A stretch of 50,753 nucleotides of DNA, from NCBI GenBank assembly GCA_018715085.1, contig DVMI01000028.1, positions 1 to 50,753 on the forward strand, written 5' to 3'. The position numbers were made by a program, and so were the translations under genes. Source of the DNA: Candidatus Avidesulfovibrio excrementigallinarum. GTDB lineage: Bacteria; Desulfobacterota; Desulfovibrionia; Desulfovibrionales; Desulfovibrionaceae. The notes beneath the pieces are model-generated. The model did not search any database. It was not told where the DNA came from and saw only the letters and a list, made by a program, of their open reading frames with translations. Shown here piece after piece: positions 19,811-30,055 of this stretch (position 1 is the first letter of the stretch; each line of letters starts with the position of its first letter).

Positions 19811-21247
19811 ATGAAATATGAAGCGGTTATCGGGCTTGAAGTGCATGTGCACCTGGCCACGCGATCCAAGCTCTTCTGCTCCTGCCCCACCACGTTCGGC
19901 GTCGAACCCAATCAGAACGTTTGCGAAGTGTGTTCGGGCATGCCGGGCGTGCTGCCCGTTCTGAACGAAAAAGCCGTTGAATATGCGGCCCGCCTTGGCT
20001 TTGCGGTGGACTGCACCATCAACAACGACTCGGTCTTCGCGCGCAAGAACTATTTCTATCCTGATCTGCCCAAAGGATACCAGATTTCCCAGTTTGAAAA
20101 GCCTATCTGCGAGCACGGGCATCTGAACATCACCGTTGACGGACAGACTAAGCGCGTGGGCATCACCCGCATTCATCTTGAGGACGACGCCGGCAAAAAC
20201 ATCCACTCCACCGTGGACAACGTCAGCTATGTGGACCTCAACCGCGCCGGCGTGCCGCTGGTGGAAATCGTCTCCGAACCCGACATGCGCAGCGCCGACG
20301 AAGCCGTGGCCTATCTGAAAGCCCTGCATGCCATCGTCACCCACCTTGGCGTGAGCGACGGCAACATGGAGGAAGGCAGCTTCCGCTGCGACGCCAACGT
20401 CTCCATCCGCCCCGTGGGGCAGGAGGCGTTCGGTACCAGAACGGAGCTTAAGAACCTCAATTCGTTCCGCCATGTTCAGAAGGCCATCGAGTACGAAATT
20501 GCCCGCCAGCAGGACGAGCTTGAAGACGGCAATGCCATCGTGCAGGAAACCCGCCTGTTCGACAGCGCCAAAGGCATCACCCAGCCCATGCGCAGCAAGG
20601 AAGAAGCCCAGGACTACCGCTACTTCCCGGAACCCGACCTGCTGCCCATACATATTGAACCGGAAAAACTGGAAGCCTGGCGCGCGTCTCTGCCCGAACT
20701 GCCCGAAGCCCGTCTGAACCGCTTTGTCAGCGAATGGCAGATCCCCGCCACAGACGCCGAGACGCTGATCAGCGATCCCGCTCTGTGCGCCTTTTTTGAA
20801 GAGGCCGTGGCCGCCTGGGCGCCACAGCAGGCCCGCAAAATCGCCAATCTCATTCTTGGCCCGCTTCTGCGCTCGATCAACCAGGATGGCGTCATCCTCA
20901 GCAGCGTGGCCATGACGCCTGCACACCTGGCCGAACTTGCCCGCATTGTGGATTCCGGGCTTATTTCGACCAAAATCGCCCACGATATCTTCCCCGAGCT
21001 GCTGAAGCACGGCGGATCACCTGAAGCGTACGTCAAAAAACAGGGCCTGGCCCAGGTGTCGGACTCGTCCGCCATCGACAGCGTCGTACAGGCCGTTATC
21101 GCGGAAAACCCGGCCGAAGTGGAAGCCTTCAAGGGCGGCAAAACAAAACTGATGTCGTTTTTTGTGGGCCAGGTCATGCGCCGCATGCGCGGACGGGCCA
21201 ACCCCGCTGTGGTCAACGAAGCCCTGAACCGCCATCTGAACGCATAA
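19811..21247 (+). CDS. gatB: Asp-tRNA(Asn)/Glu-tRNA(Gln) amidotransferase subunit B
   Basis: [38 protein letters not shown]. Confidence 0.97.
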   Translation: MKYEAVIGLEVHVHLATRSKLFCSCPTTFGVEPNQNVCEVCSGMPGVLPVLNEKAVEYAARLGFAVDCTINNDSVFARKNYFYPDLPKGYQISQFEKPICEHGHLNITVDGQTKRVGITRIHLEDDAGKNIHSTVDNVSYVDLNRAGVPLVEIVSEPDMRSADEAVAYLKALHAIVTHLGVSDGNMEEGSFRCDANVSIRPVGQEAFGTRTELKNLNSFRHVQKAIEYEIARQQDELEDGNAIVQETRLFDSAKGITQPMRSKEEAQDYRYFPEPDLLPIHIEPEKLEAWRASLPELPEARLNRFVSEWQIPATDAETLISDPALCAFFEEAVAAWAPQQARKIANLILGPLLRSINQDGVILSSVAMTPAHLAELARIVDSGLISTKIAHDIFPELLKHGGSPEAYVKKQGLAQVSDSSAIDSVVQAVIAENPAEVEAFKGGKTKLMSFFVGQVMRRMRGRANPAVVNEALNRHLNA

Positions 21248-21275
21248 CGCGATGTTGACCGTGCGTCTCTAGACA

Positions 21276-21311
21276 GAAAAAAGCCCCTCCTGAAAAGGCG
21301 GGGCTTTTTTT
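21276..21311 (+). terminator. Intrinsic terminator after gatB
   Basis: AAAAAAGCCCCTCCTGAAAAGGCGGGGCTTTTTTT. Confidence 0.9.
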
Positions 21312-21491
21312 GATCGGATCTTTCTGCCTGGAATTTTTGCCTTTCTGAATGTTCTTATGGCAAAAATGAACGGTATGACGGTTCGGAAGGCTCCCTGCCG
21401 GCACCGGCAAGGCAAATGAGCTCTGTGCCTTCCAACGGCTGCGCCGCACGCACCCGTGACGACAGGTCCGCAGCCTGCCGCCTCCGCCTGC

Positions 21492-22793
21492 TTACCCCTG
21501 CAGGGCTACGAGATCGTATTCCCGGCACTCCACAATGTCCGCTTCGACCAGCGCACCGGGACGCACGTCCGGACCGCTGATATAGGTCACGCCGTCGATC
21601 TCCGGAGCCTGGAACCACGTCCTCCCGGTATGCAGTCCCGGCCATTCCGGATGCGGTTCGTCGACCAGAATTTCCATTCTTTCCTCGGCAAACTGCGCGA
21701 GCCACGCCTCGCTGACAGACGCCTGACATTCCATGATGGCGTTACGCCGCTGCGTCTTGAGGTCATCCGGTATCTGATCCGGCATGACGGCGGCCGGCGT
21801 ACCGTCTTCAGCCTGATAGGTGAACACGCCCAGGTGCGCAAACCGCGTTTCTTCCACAAACCGCAGCAGTTGGGCAAAATCCTTGTCCGTTTCGCCCGGG
21901 AATCCCACAATGAGCGATGTCCGCAGCGCGGCTTCAGGGAACACCTCGCGGATGCGCTCCACCGTTTCGCGCGGATTGCGCGCAAAGGGCCTGCCCATGC
22001 GTTGCAGCACGCCTTCGGCCGCATGCTGCAGCGGCACGTCAAAATAGGGGACAAACGGCGCGCCGGCGTCACGCAGGTAGCGCAAAAATTCGCGCGTCAG
22101 CCCTGTAGGGTACATGTACAACATGCGCAGCCTGGCCAGCCCGGGCAGCGGCAGCAGGCGATCGAGCAGACGGCGGATGTCGGGACTGCCATGCAGGTCA
22201 CTGCCCCACGCCAGCACATCCTGAGCCACGACAACCAGTTCCTTGACTCCCTGATCCAAAGCCGCGCGCGCTTCGTGTTCGATAAATTCGATGGAGTGCG
22301 ATCGCAGTGCGCCACGAATGCGCGGAATGGTGCAAAACGAGCAGGCATGGCGGCATCCTTCGCTGATCTTGAGCCAGGCAAACGACGGCGGCGTACTGAG
22401 CAGGCGTCCTTCCGGCGCGTCCCCATCCAGCGCCAGCGCCTGGCGCAGGGCTGCAGGCCAGGTGTCCAGATCCCGGTTATCAAGCCACACATCCACTTCA
22501 GGCAACTCTGCGGCCAGTTCGGCTGCCGAATACCGGCCTACCAGACAGCCGGCTACCGCCAGCAAAGGACGCGGCGTGACGTCTTCAAGATCGGCAATGG
22601 CCTGCGCAATGACATGCACCGATTCCTGAATGGCCGGCGCAATAAATCCACAGGTATTGATAAAAACCAGTTCTGCCTCTTCGGGCTCCTTGACGAACAC
22701 AAGCTCAACCCCCAGAGAACCAAGCAACCGTTCGGTATCCACCCGATTCTTTGGGCATCCAAGACTGACGGAATAGCAACGGAGTTCGCGCAT
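21492..22793 (-). CDS. rimO: Ribosomal protein S12 methylthiotransferase
   Basis: YSVSLGCPKNRVDTE, radical-SAM CRHACSFCTIPRIRG; start placed at MRELRCYSVSLGCPKN. Confidence 0.93.
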   Translation of the reverse strand: MRELRCYSVSLGCPKNRVDTERLLGSLGVELVFVKEPEEAELVFINTCGFIAPAIQESVHVIAQAIADLEDVTPRPLLAVAGCLVGRYSAAELAAELPEVDVWLDNRDLDTWPAALRQALALDGDAPEGRLLSTPPSFAWLKISEGCRHACSFCTIPRIRGALRSHSIEFIEHEARAALDQGVKELVVVAQDVLAWGSDLHGSPDIRRLLDRLLPLPGLARLRMLYMYPTGLTREFLRYLRDAGAPFVPYFDVPLQHAAEGVLQRMGRPFARNPRETVERIREVFPEAALRTSLIVGFPGETDKDFAQLLRFVEETRFAHLGVFTYQAEDGTPAAVMPDQIPDDLKTQRRNAIMECQASVSEAWLAQFAEERMEILVDEPHPEWPGLHTGRTWFQAPEIDGVTYISGPDVRPGALVEADIVECREYDLVALQG

Positions 22794-22936
22794 GCCTTTC
22801 TCGTGCCTCTCACGGCGATTGACGGACGATCTGTCCGGGTTTACGTTCGAGGCCCGGGCCTCGTCATGCGGGCCGTCGCCGGCCCGTCCCTTCCGTCCAG
22901 TAACCTTGTTCGCCCGCAGGATCAACCGGAGGAACC

Positions 22937-23581
22937 ATGTCCACATCATCCCGCATCGTGCTGGCTACCAGCAACAAGGGCAAAATTGCCGAACTGGCGG
23001 AACCGCTCGGCGCTCTTGGCATTGAAGTCCTGGGGCTTGCCGATTTTCCGGATCTGCCGCCCGTGGAGGAAACCGGGCTGACCTTTGCCGAAAACGCCCT
23101 GATTAAGGCTCGCGCCGTGTCTGCCGCCACCAGCCTTGTGGCCGTGGCCGACGATTCCGGCCTGTGTGTCGACGCGCTGAAAGGCGACCCGGGCGTTCAT
23201 TCCGCCCGGTACAGCGACGATCTGGAGGCCCTGCCCGGTGAAAGCCGCGACGCACGCAACAACCGCAAACTTCTTGACGCCCTGCGCGGTGTGCCCGAAG
23301 CCGGCAGAACCGCCCATTTTTCGTGCGTCATGGCGGCAGCGCGGCCGGACGGCGCGGCCATCATTGCCACAGGCCGCTGGAACGGCCGCATTCTCGAGGC
23401 GCCCAGAGGCAGCAACGGATTCGGCTATGATCCTCTGCTGTTTGACCCCACGCTCAATCGTACGGCCGCCGAACTGTCCCGGGAAGAAAAAATGTCCGTC
23501 AGTCACAGGGCCCAGGCCCTGCGCGAGCTGCTGCGGCTCTGGCCCCGCTTCTGGGAAGCCGCCTGCCGGCAGCAGCGCTAG
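22937..23581 (+). CDS. rdgB: XTP/dITP diphosphatase (RdgB/HAM1)
   Basis: VLATSNKGKIAEL, GLTFAENALIKAR, VADDSGLCVDAL; SD GGAGG. Confidence 0.95.
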   Translation: MSTSSRIVLATSNKGKIAELAEPLGALGIEVLGLADFPDLPPVEETGLTFAENALIKARAVSAATSLVAVADDSGLCVDALKGDPGVHSARYSDDLEALPGESRDARNNRKLLDALRGVPEAGRTAHFSCVMAAARPDGAAIIATGRWNGRILEAPRGSNGFGYDPLLFDPTLNRTAAELSREEKMSVSHRAQALRELLRLWPRFWEAACRQQR

Positions 23582-23611
23582 AACAGACTGTGCCTGAAAC
23601 CTCAGGACGCC

Positions 23612-23648
23612 AAGGGCCGCACTGTCGCGTAAAGACAGCGCGGCCCTT
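23612..23648 (+). terminator. Terminator hairpin after rdgB
   Basis: AAGGGCCGCACTGTC...GACAGCGCGGCCCTT. Confidence 0.75.
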
Positions 23649-23656
23649 GCGCTTTT

Positions 23657-23699
23657 GAAAGCCGCTGTCTGCTCCCGCATCCGTCACAGCGGCTTTTCA
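23657..23699. terminator. Second tandem hairpin
   Basis: GAAAGCCGCTGT...ACAGCGGCTTTTC. Confidence 0.6.
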
Positions 23700-23853
23700 G
23701 CAAACACCGCCTCCGCATGCGGCGCAGATCGCGCCGAACGCTTTCCAAACGCAGCGGCAAGGGGCTGGAAGAGCCTTAAAGGGGCTCCCGTTTTTCTGCG
23801 CTGCGCAGGCCCTATACAAAAACCCTCATTCTGACGCAGAGAGTCCTGCGGCG

Positions 23854-25227
23854 TCAGCATTCCACCATGCTGACGGCCAGACCGCCGAGCGACGTTTCCT
23901 TGAACTTGCAATTCATGTCCCTCCCGGTCTCGGCCATGGCGGCAATGGCCGCATCCAACGAGACTCTGTGCGTATACGGATCGGTGCCGGTGGCGATAAT
24001 CGAAGCATTATAGGCCTTGACCGCCCCCATGGCGTTGCGTTCGATGCAGGGAATCTGCACATAGCCCTGCACAGGATCGCAGGTGATCCCAAGGTGATGC
24101 TCCAAGGCGACTTCTGCCGCATTTTCGGTATAGCGGAAGCGGTTGCCGCGGGCGTCGGTCAGCATGGCGGCCGCCATGGCCGACGCCACGCCGATTTCTC
24201 CCTGACAGCCAACTTCGGCCCCGGCAATGCTCGCGTTGTGCTTGGCAATGAACCCAACGGCCGCAGCCGCCAGAAAGCCTTCGCGGATGGCGCGATCGCC
24301 AATGCGCAAATCGTAGCGCATGGCGTGAATGATGGCGGGTATCACCCCGGCTGAACCGCATGTCGGCGCCGTGACAATGACCCCGCCCGCCGCGTTCTCT
24401 TCTGCCGCCGCAAACGCACAGGCATTGAGCCGTGTCAGCAGCCGTTCGGGATCCGTAAAAGAAAGCCCTTCAGCGCGCTGCCAGAGCATGCGCGCCTTGC
24501 GCTGCACGTTCAGGGTGCCGGGCAGCACGCCTTCACTGTCCAGCCCGCGCCGCACGCTGTCCAGCATGCGTTCAATCAGTTCGTTGAGCTGATGAATGAT
24601 GGCCGAACGCGGAGCACCCGTGATGGCAGTTTCGTTGTCCAGCATGATTTCATAAATGTTGAGCCCGTGTTCGCGCACAAGGCCGTGCAGCTCATTCATG
24701 CTGGAATACTTATGAACGGGCTCTCCCGACGCTTCCGCAACAGCGCCCTTCCAGGTCACAAAGCCGCCGCCCACGGAATAAAATTCCCGGCTGAACAGCG
24801 TCGTTCCCTCTGCATCCAAAAGCGAGGCAATCAACGTGTTGCTGTACGGAAACGAATGAATGACCGCATCGTGCCGGATGTCGTCAAGGCTGACGGCAAT
24901 CTGTTTGCCGCCAAAATCAAGCAGATGCTTCCCATGCGGATCTCTGGCCAGTCCTGCGAGGTATTCGGGGGGGCAGTCTTCCGGCGCCGTTCCCAACAGC
25001 CCGGCAAGCACGGCCGCGTCAGTGCCGTGACCGACGCCTGTGGCACTCAAAGAGCCAAACAGATGCACCCGCACAGAGGCAGCCTGGCGCAAAATCTCCT
25101 CTGGAAGTTCACGACAGGCGTTGAAAAATAAAAACCCCGCGCGCATCGGGCCAATGGTATGGGAGCTGGACGGGCCTGGCCCCACTTTAAACAACGAAAA
25201 CAAAGAGGTGGTGATGGGCTGTCTCAT
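23854..25227 (-). CDS. sdaA: L-serine ammonia-lyase
   Basis: FKVGPGPSSSHTIGPMRAG, TAPTCGSAGVIPAI, EVGCQGEIGVASAMAAA. Confidence 0.95.
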   Translation of the reverse strand: MRQPITTSLFSLFKVGPGPSSSHTIGPMRAGFLFFNACRELPEEILRQAASVRVHLFGSLSATGVGHGTDAAVLAGLLGTAPEDCPPEYLAGLARDPHGKHLLDFGGKQIAVSLDDIRHDAVIHSFPYSNTLIASLLDAEGTTLFSREFYSVGGGFVTWKGAVAEASGEPVHKYSSMNELHGLVREHGLNIYEIMLDNETAITGAPRSAIIHQLNELIERMLDSVRRGLDSEGVLPGTLNVQRKARMLWQRAEGLSFTDPERLLTRLNACAFAAAEENAAGGVIVTAPTCGSAGVIPAIIHAMRYDLRIGDRAIREGFLAAAAVGFIAKHNASIAGAEVGCQGEIGVASAMAAAMLTDARGNRFRYTENAAEVALEHHLGITCDPVQGYVQIPCIERNAMGAVKAYNASIIATGTDPYTHRVSLDAAIAAMAETGRDMNCKFKETSLGGLAVSMVEC

Positions 25228-25449
25228 GACTGTGTTCCTTGGGGCAGAACTTCTTTCAACGGTGCCGTTTCACACGCTGCCCTGCCCGCACGCGGCCGGC
25301 TTTTTCCGGAGAACGCACCTGAGAAAAATAAAGCAGGGAAGAAAGGCCTCTTCTTCCACAAAAGCGGACTGCCTTCTCCCCCGCACACATCAGCCTCAAC
25401 CCGTTTTGCGCGCGTCCGCACACTCAGGCGCGGCCTGCCGCACAGCCGG

Positions 25450-26196
25450 CTAGAGAATCTGCTTGAGAAACTGCTGAAGCCGCGGATGCTTGGCGGTGCC
25501 AAACAGTTCGTCCGGGGGCGCGACTTCAAGGATTTCGCCATGATCCATAAAAACAACCCTGTCAGAAACTTCACGGGCAAAGCTCATTTCGTGGGTGACC
25601 ACCACCATGGTCATGCCTTCTTTGGCCAGGGTCACCATAACATCGAGCACTTCGCCAATCATTTCAGGATCAAGGGCCGACGTCGGTTCGTCAAAAAGCA
25701 TGATCTTTGGCTGCATGGCCAGGGCTCTGGCAATGGCCACGCGCTGCTGTTGACCGCCTGAGAGCATGGACGGGTACACCTGTGTCTTGCTGGAAAGCCC
25801 GACCTTGGCCAGCAAATCCCGGGCCCTTTCTTCCGCTTCAGCCTTGGGCAGGCCACGCAGCTTGATGGGCGCCAGCGTCAGGTTTTCAAGCACCGTCTTG
25901 TGCGGGAACAGGTTGAAGGACTGGAACACCATGCCCAGTTCCTGACGGATCACGTTGATGTTGTTTGCAGGATCGTGCAAATCCTTGCCATCGATAAGGA
26001 TTCTTCCCTTATCAATGGTTTCCAGGCTGTTGATGGTGCGGAGCATCGTCGATTTTCCGGAGCCGGAAGGCCCGATGATGACGACGCGCTCGCCCTGCCC
26101 GATGTCCAGGTTCACGTCACGCAAGGCCGTCAGGGAACCAAAGAACTTCCAGACACCCGCAATGCTGATGATGGGGCTACTTGCTTGGGCGTTCAT
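25450..26196 (-). CDS. Polar amino acid ABC transporter ATP-binding protein
   Basis: [46 protein letters not shown]. Confidence 0.95.
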   Translation of the reverse strand: MNAQASSPIISIAGVWKFFGSLTALRDVNLDIGQGERVVIIGPSGSGKSTMLRTINSLETIDKGRILIDGKDLHDPANNINVIRQELGMVFQSFNLFPHKTVLENLTLAPIKLRGLPKAEAEERARDLLAKVGLSSKTQVYPSMLSGGQQQRVAIARALAMQPKIMLFDEPTSALDPEMIGEVLDVMVTLAKEGMTMVVVTHEMSFAREVSDRVVFMDHGEILEVAPPDELFGTAKHPRLQQFLKQIL

Positions 26197-26974
26197 AGTA
26201 GTGCAGCTTTCCTTCCATGATGCTCACGCCCTTTGAAAGCAGCAGCGTGATGATGAGATAAACCAGGGCAACGACCGTATAGGTTTCAAAATAGTCAAAC
26301 GTCTGCGACGCAAATTCCCGCCCCCGCCGGAGCAGATCGGCGACAGCGATGATGGAGACGAGCGACGTGTCCTTGAGCATGGCGATGAATTCGTTGCCCA
26401 CGGGCGGCAAAATCGTTCTCAACGCTTGCGGCAGCACGACATAACGCATGGTCTGCGCACCGGTAAAGCCAAGGGAGCGGGCGGCTTCCGTCTGTCCTAC
26501 GGGCACAGCCAGAATGCCCGCCCGGACGACTTCGCCCATATACGCGCCATAACAGAAGCTGATGGCAATCACGGCCGACAGGGTCGGCGGCATCTGAACG
26601 AACGTACCCAGCGCAAAATAGATGTAGAACAGTTGCACCAGCAGGGGAATGCCGCGAATGACTTCCACATAGGTGGAGCAGATCAGATTGATGACGCGGT
26701 TGCGCGAAATGCGCCCCAGCCCGGCCAGCAGGCCAATGGGAATGGTGCACAGCATGCACAGGATAGTAATTTCAAAAGTAACCAGCAGGCCATCCGGAAG
26801 AAATTTGAGAATCTCCACATAGGGATCCGGACGGAAGACGCACAGGCCAATAAGAATGGCCACAGCGCCGGTAAACGAAATGGACCAGGCGTTGATCAGG
26901 TTCTTTTCCTTGGGATCCGGAATGGAGGCCCCGTCGGCAACGTCAATGCGAATGTTGGGCTGCGTAGACTTCAT
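26177..26974 (-). CDS. Amino acid ABC transporter permease (HisM/GlnP type)
   Basis: [48 protein letters not shown]. Confidence 0.94.
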   Translation of the reverse strand: MKSTQPNIRIDVADGASIPDPKEKNLINAWSISFTGAVAILIGLCVFRPDPYVEILKFLPDGLLVTFEITILCMLCTIPIGLLAGLGRISRNRVINLICSTYVEVIRGIPLLVQLFYIYFALGTFVQMPPTLSAVIAISFCYGAYMGEVVRAGILAVPVGQTEAARSLGFTGAQTMRYVVLPQALRTILPPVGNEFIAMLKDTSLVSIIAVADLLRRGREFASQTFDYFETYTVVALVYLIITLLLSKGVSIMEGKLHYYERPSK

Positions 26975-27098
26975 GAGTTCTCGTTCTCAAGCAGGTTCAC
27001 GGCACACCACACGGAACAAAGCCTCCGGAAGGGAGTACCGGGGGCCTCGCTCCGTGCAGGATGACGCGTTGCCGTCAGTTACAGACGTTATGCAAAGA

Positions 27099-27128
27099 GC
27101 CGGCCGGAAGTTTGCGCTTCCGACCGGC
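27099..27128 (-). terminator. Intercistronic hairpin between binding-protein and permease genes
   Basis: GCCGG(C)CGGAAG-TTTGCG-CTTCCG(A)CCGGC. Confidence 0.6.
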
Positions 27129-27143
27129 GGGACGGTGCCATAT

Positions 27144-27887
27144 TTATTCGCCAAGCCACTTCAGGGCAAGTTCCTTGTCAATGCCCTTTTCCTTTACAAG
27201 CTTAATCCCCTTGTTAAGGGCATCAAGCAGCGCCTTGTCGTCCTTGCGGACGGCAAAGCCGTAGTATTCCGGCGGCTCGGTCACAAACGCAACGCGCAGC
27301 TGGTTGGAATATTCCTGCTTTCTGTGGACGTAGTACTTGGCAATGGGGTCGTCGCAGATGACGGCATCAATGTTGCCCTTCACCAGGTCTTCAATAGCCA
27401 GGGCCACTTCGTCGTACGTCTTGACCTCGGCCTTGGACTTGTTCTTAGGCAGCGTCTCAATAAGGCCCGTTGTGCCAATCTGACCGCCGATCTTCTTGCC
27501 GTCAAGCTCGGCCAGCGTCTTGACTTCAACATTGATGGGCACGATCACAGCCTGGCGCACGGCATAGAACGGTTCGGTCAGCCCCAGAGCCTTCTTGCGC
27601 TTGTCGGTGATGGTCACCGAAGAGGCGATGATGTCCGCCTGCCGGGTTCCCAGGGATGCAAAGATGCCGTCCCACGCGATATTGCGGATTTCAACCGTGA
27701 TCCCGACTTCTTTGGCGACAGCTCTGATAAAGTCGCACTCAAAGCCTTCCACTTCCTTGTTGGCATTGACCATCTGCATGGGCGGCCAGGTGGCGTCCGT
27801 AGCCACGACATAAGTCTTGTCCGCCGCCAGCGCCGCAGCACTCAGGAAGCAGACCATAAGGGCTGCCAGTCCAAATTTACGCACCAT
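27144..27887 (-). CDS. Amino acid ABC transporter substrate-binding protein
   Basis: Signal peptide MVRKFGLAALMVCFLSAAALA; YVVATDATWPPMQ; SD GGAGG. Confidence 0.93.
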   Translation of the reverse strand: MVRKFGLAALMVCFLSAAALAADKTYVVATDATWPPMQMVNANKEVEGFECDFIRAVAKEVGITVEIRNIAWDGIFASLGTRQADIIASSVTITDKRKKALGLTEPFYAVRQAVIVPINVEVKTLAELDGKKIGGQIGTTGLIETLPKNKSKAEVKTYDEVALAIEDLVKGNIDAVICDDPIAKYYVHRKQEYSNQLRVAFVTEPPEYYGFAVRKDDKALLDALNKGIKLVKEKGIDKELALKWLGE

Positions 27888-28198
27888 GACGTTCCTCCTG
27901 AACAAATACGGGGGTTGAGGACGTGCCTGCCGTCCCATGAACTTTCTATCTTGAATATTTAGCAGCTGTTGTCAAGAAAGACGGCAGCGCCAGAGCGCAA
28001 CCCCGCGCACACAAGGTGCGCGGCGCGGCTTTGACCTGTCTGCCCACAAAAGACGGCGCTCGAAAAGCCCTTTTCAGGCAGCCTGCCCTTGGCGCAGCAG
28101 GCGCGCGCCGTCTTCCCCCGGCTGAACCGGGCCGTTTCCGCCTGTTCCGGCAACAACCTCCCGTAAAGCGACTGGCGGTTCAGGCCGCCGCCCTGCAA

Positions 28199-29569
28199 TC
28201 AGTCCTTTTTGATCTTTTTTTTGGGCAGAACCGTCTGACGTCCCCTGGCTACGGCCAGCATGCCGTCAGGCACGTTGCGCGTGATCACGGATCCCGCCCC
28301 TACCAGGGCTTCCGCCCCTACCGTGACCGGAGCCACCAGCGACGTGTTGCTGCCGATGAACGCCCGCTCGCCAATCGTCGTGCGGTGCTTGTACACGCCA
28401 TCATAGTTGCAGGTGATGGTGCCAGCGCCGATGTTGGAGCCAGCGCCGACATCGGCGTCGCCAAGGTATGTGAGGTGGTTAGCCTTGGCGCCCCGGCCAA
28501 GCCGGGCTTTTTTCATTTCCACAAAATTGCCCACATGGGCTTCTGCTTCCAGCACCGCGCCGGGACGCAGGCGGGCGTAGGGACCGACAAGACAGCCTTC
28601 TCCGACAACGGCTTCCTGAATGTGCGAATAGGCGTGGATCACCGCACCGGCGGCAACGTCCGCATCAATGAGCGTACAAAAAGCCTCCACGCTCGCGCCC
28701 CTTGCAAGACGGCTGCGGCCCAGCACACGGCAGGGGCCATACAGCACGGCGCCCGGTTCAATCCGGACATTGGGGCCAACGCACACGCTGTCAGGATGGT
28801 GGATCATGACGCCCGCCTGCAAATGCTGCTCGACGATGCGCCGCCGGAGCAGCTCCTCAGCCGCAGACAATTCTGCCGGCGTGTTCACGCCAAGCAGGGC
28901 GACATCACTGCCACAAGGCACAGCCTTCACTTCAAGCCCGGCATTCAGGGCGAGCCCCGCCAGATCGGTAATGTAGTATTCGCCACTGGCGTTGGCGTTG
29001 CTCAGCTCGGCAAGCAGCGGCTCCACCGCATCCAGATCCAGCAGATAGACGCCGGCATTCACTTCGCCGCTGGGGACGCCGTAGCGTTCATTCTGATAGT
29101 CCTTGGCTTCCACAATCCCTGCAAACACCCCGTCGTTGCGCACAATGCGTCCGTAGGAGCCGGGATCCGGCAGCATGAGCGAAGCCACGGCCATGCTGGC
29201 TGTCCCGGCCTGTTCCATAAACAGCCGCAGCGTGTTGGCACTCACAAGAGGCATGTCGCCATTGACCACAAGCACACGATGGATTCCCTCCCGGCGCAGT
29301 GCTGGCAGGGCAGTTTTGAGCGCGTGACCGGTGCCCAGCTGCTGCCGCTGCTCCACAAACAGGGCCGTAGGTCTCATAGCCGCACGCACGGCCGGCGCCC
29401 CATGGCCGATCACCGTCATGATCCTGTCGCCAAACAGGGGCCGCAGGGCGGCCAGCACATACTCCAGCATGGGTTCTTCCAGCAGCGGCTGCAATACCTT
29501 GGGCAGAGCTGAGTGCATCCGGGTCCCCTTGCCGGCGGCCAGAATGAGCGCACCACAATGTACGGGCAT
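28199..29569 (-). CDS. glmU: Bifunctional GlcNAc-1-P uridylyltransferase/GlcN-1-P acetyltransferase
   Basis: ALILAAGKGTRMHSALPKVLQPL; left-handed beta-helix C-term with NIGAGTITCNYDGVYKHRTTIGERAFIGSNTSLVAPV. Confidence 0.95.
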   Translation of the reverse strand: MPVHCGALILAAGKGTRMHSALPKVLQPLLEEPMLEYVLAALRPLFGDRIMTVIGHGAPAVRAAMRPTALFVEQRQQLGTGHALKTALPALRREGIHRVLVVNGDMPLVSANTLRLFMEQAGTASMAVASLMLPDPGSYGRIVRNDGVFAGIVEAKDYQNERYGVPSGEVNAGVYLLDLDAVEPLLAELSNANASGEYYITDLAGLALNAGLEVKAVPCGSDVALLGVNTPAELSAAEELLRRRIVEQHLQAGVMIHHPDSVCVGPNVRIEPGAVLYGPCRVLGRSRLARGASVEAFCTLIDADVAAGAVIHAYSHIQEAVVGEGCLVGPYARLRPGAVLEAEAHVGNFVEMKKARLGRGAKANHLTYLGDADVGAGSNIGAGTITCNYDGVYKHRTTIGERAFIGSNTSLVAPVTVGAEALVGAGSVITRNVPDGMLAVARGRQTVLPKKKIKKD

Positions 29570-29905
29570 GGCAAATCCTCCATAATCATCAGGATAGGCT
29601 ATCTGTACCAGAGACCTGCCCCGAATAAAAGAGCAAAGCCAGATGCCGGCCCCGGCGCAGGACGCCGCTGGCACAGGCGGCAGGCGCACAATGCCCGGCA
29701 GTCTTTTTTGTACGGCACTTCAGGCAGCGTGCACACAGACGCCAGAACGCCAGGACAGGCCGGAAACACGCCGTGCCCGCCATGGCGTTCAAATCCGGCG
29801 CCTCAAAGAACGCACCGCTTACAGCCATAATAAGCGCGGCATGTCCGGCAGGCGTCTTTCACAGGCAGATCCGCCCCGGGTTTCGTTCTGTTCACGCCCG
29901 GGCGG

Positions 29906-29973
29906 GCCGGATCTGGCCCGTGCGCCCCCCACCGTCCCGGTCAGACGGAGCGCGCACGGTGTCCAGATACGGC
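29906..29973. other. Long multi-segment inverted repeat (potential structured RNA/DNA hairpin)
   Basis: Arms GCCG/CGGC, ATCTGG/CCAGAT, CCGTGCGC/GCGCACGG, CCGTC/GACGG nested in order. Confidence 0.6.
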
Positions 29974-30018
29974 AGGCGCGGCAAACACGTTGACGGCGTT
30001 GGGATTTTCCCTTTTATC

Positions 30019-30047
30019 TTGACCGGAAGGGGCGTGTAAGCTATGCT
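30019..30047 (+). promoter_or_regulatory. Candidate hflK promoter
   Basis: TTGACC-17-TATGCT, ending 8 nt before hflK ATG (30056). Confidence 0.4.
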
Positions 30048-30055
30048 AGGGTATT

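Noticed and set aside
19775-21010. 411-aa minus-strand ORF antisense to gatB
   Set aside because: Shadow ORF; gatB motifs on the plus strand.
21456-23081. 541-aa plus-strand ORF over rimO
   Set aside because: Antisense of RimO radical-SAM gene; no coherent domain.
28003-28023. 8-bp hairpin CCGCGCAC-ACAAG-GTGCGCGG as glmU terminator
   Set aside because: Nearly 180 bp past the stop, no T-run on the relevant strand; short GC hairpins are expected at this composition.
29780-29800. tRNA-like T-loop GTTCAAATCC
   Set aside because: Flanking bases do not form a T-stem and no acceptor/anticodon arms are visible.
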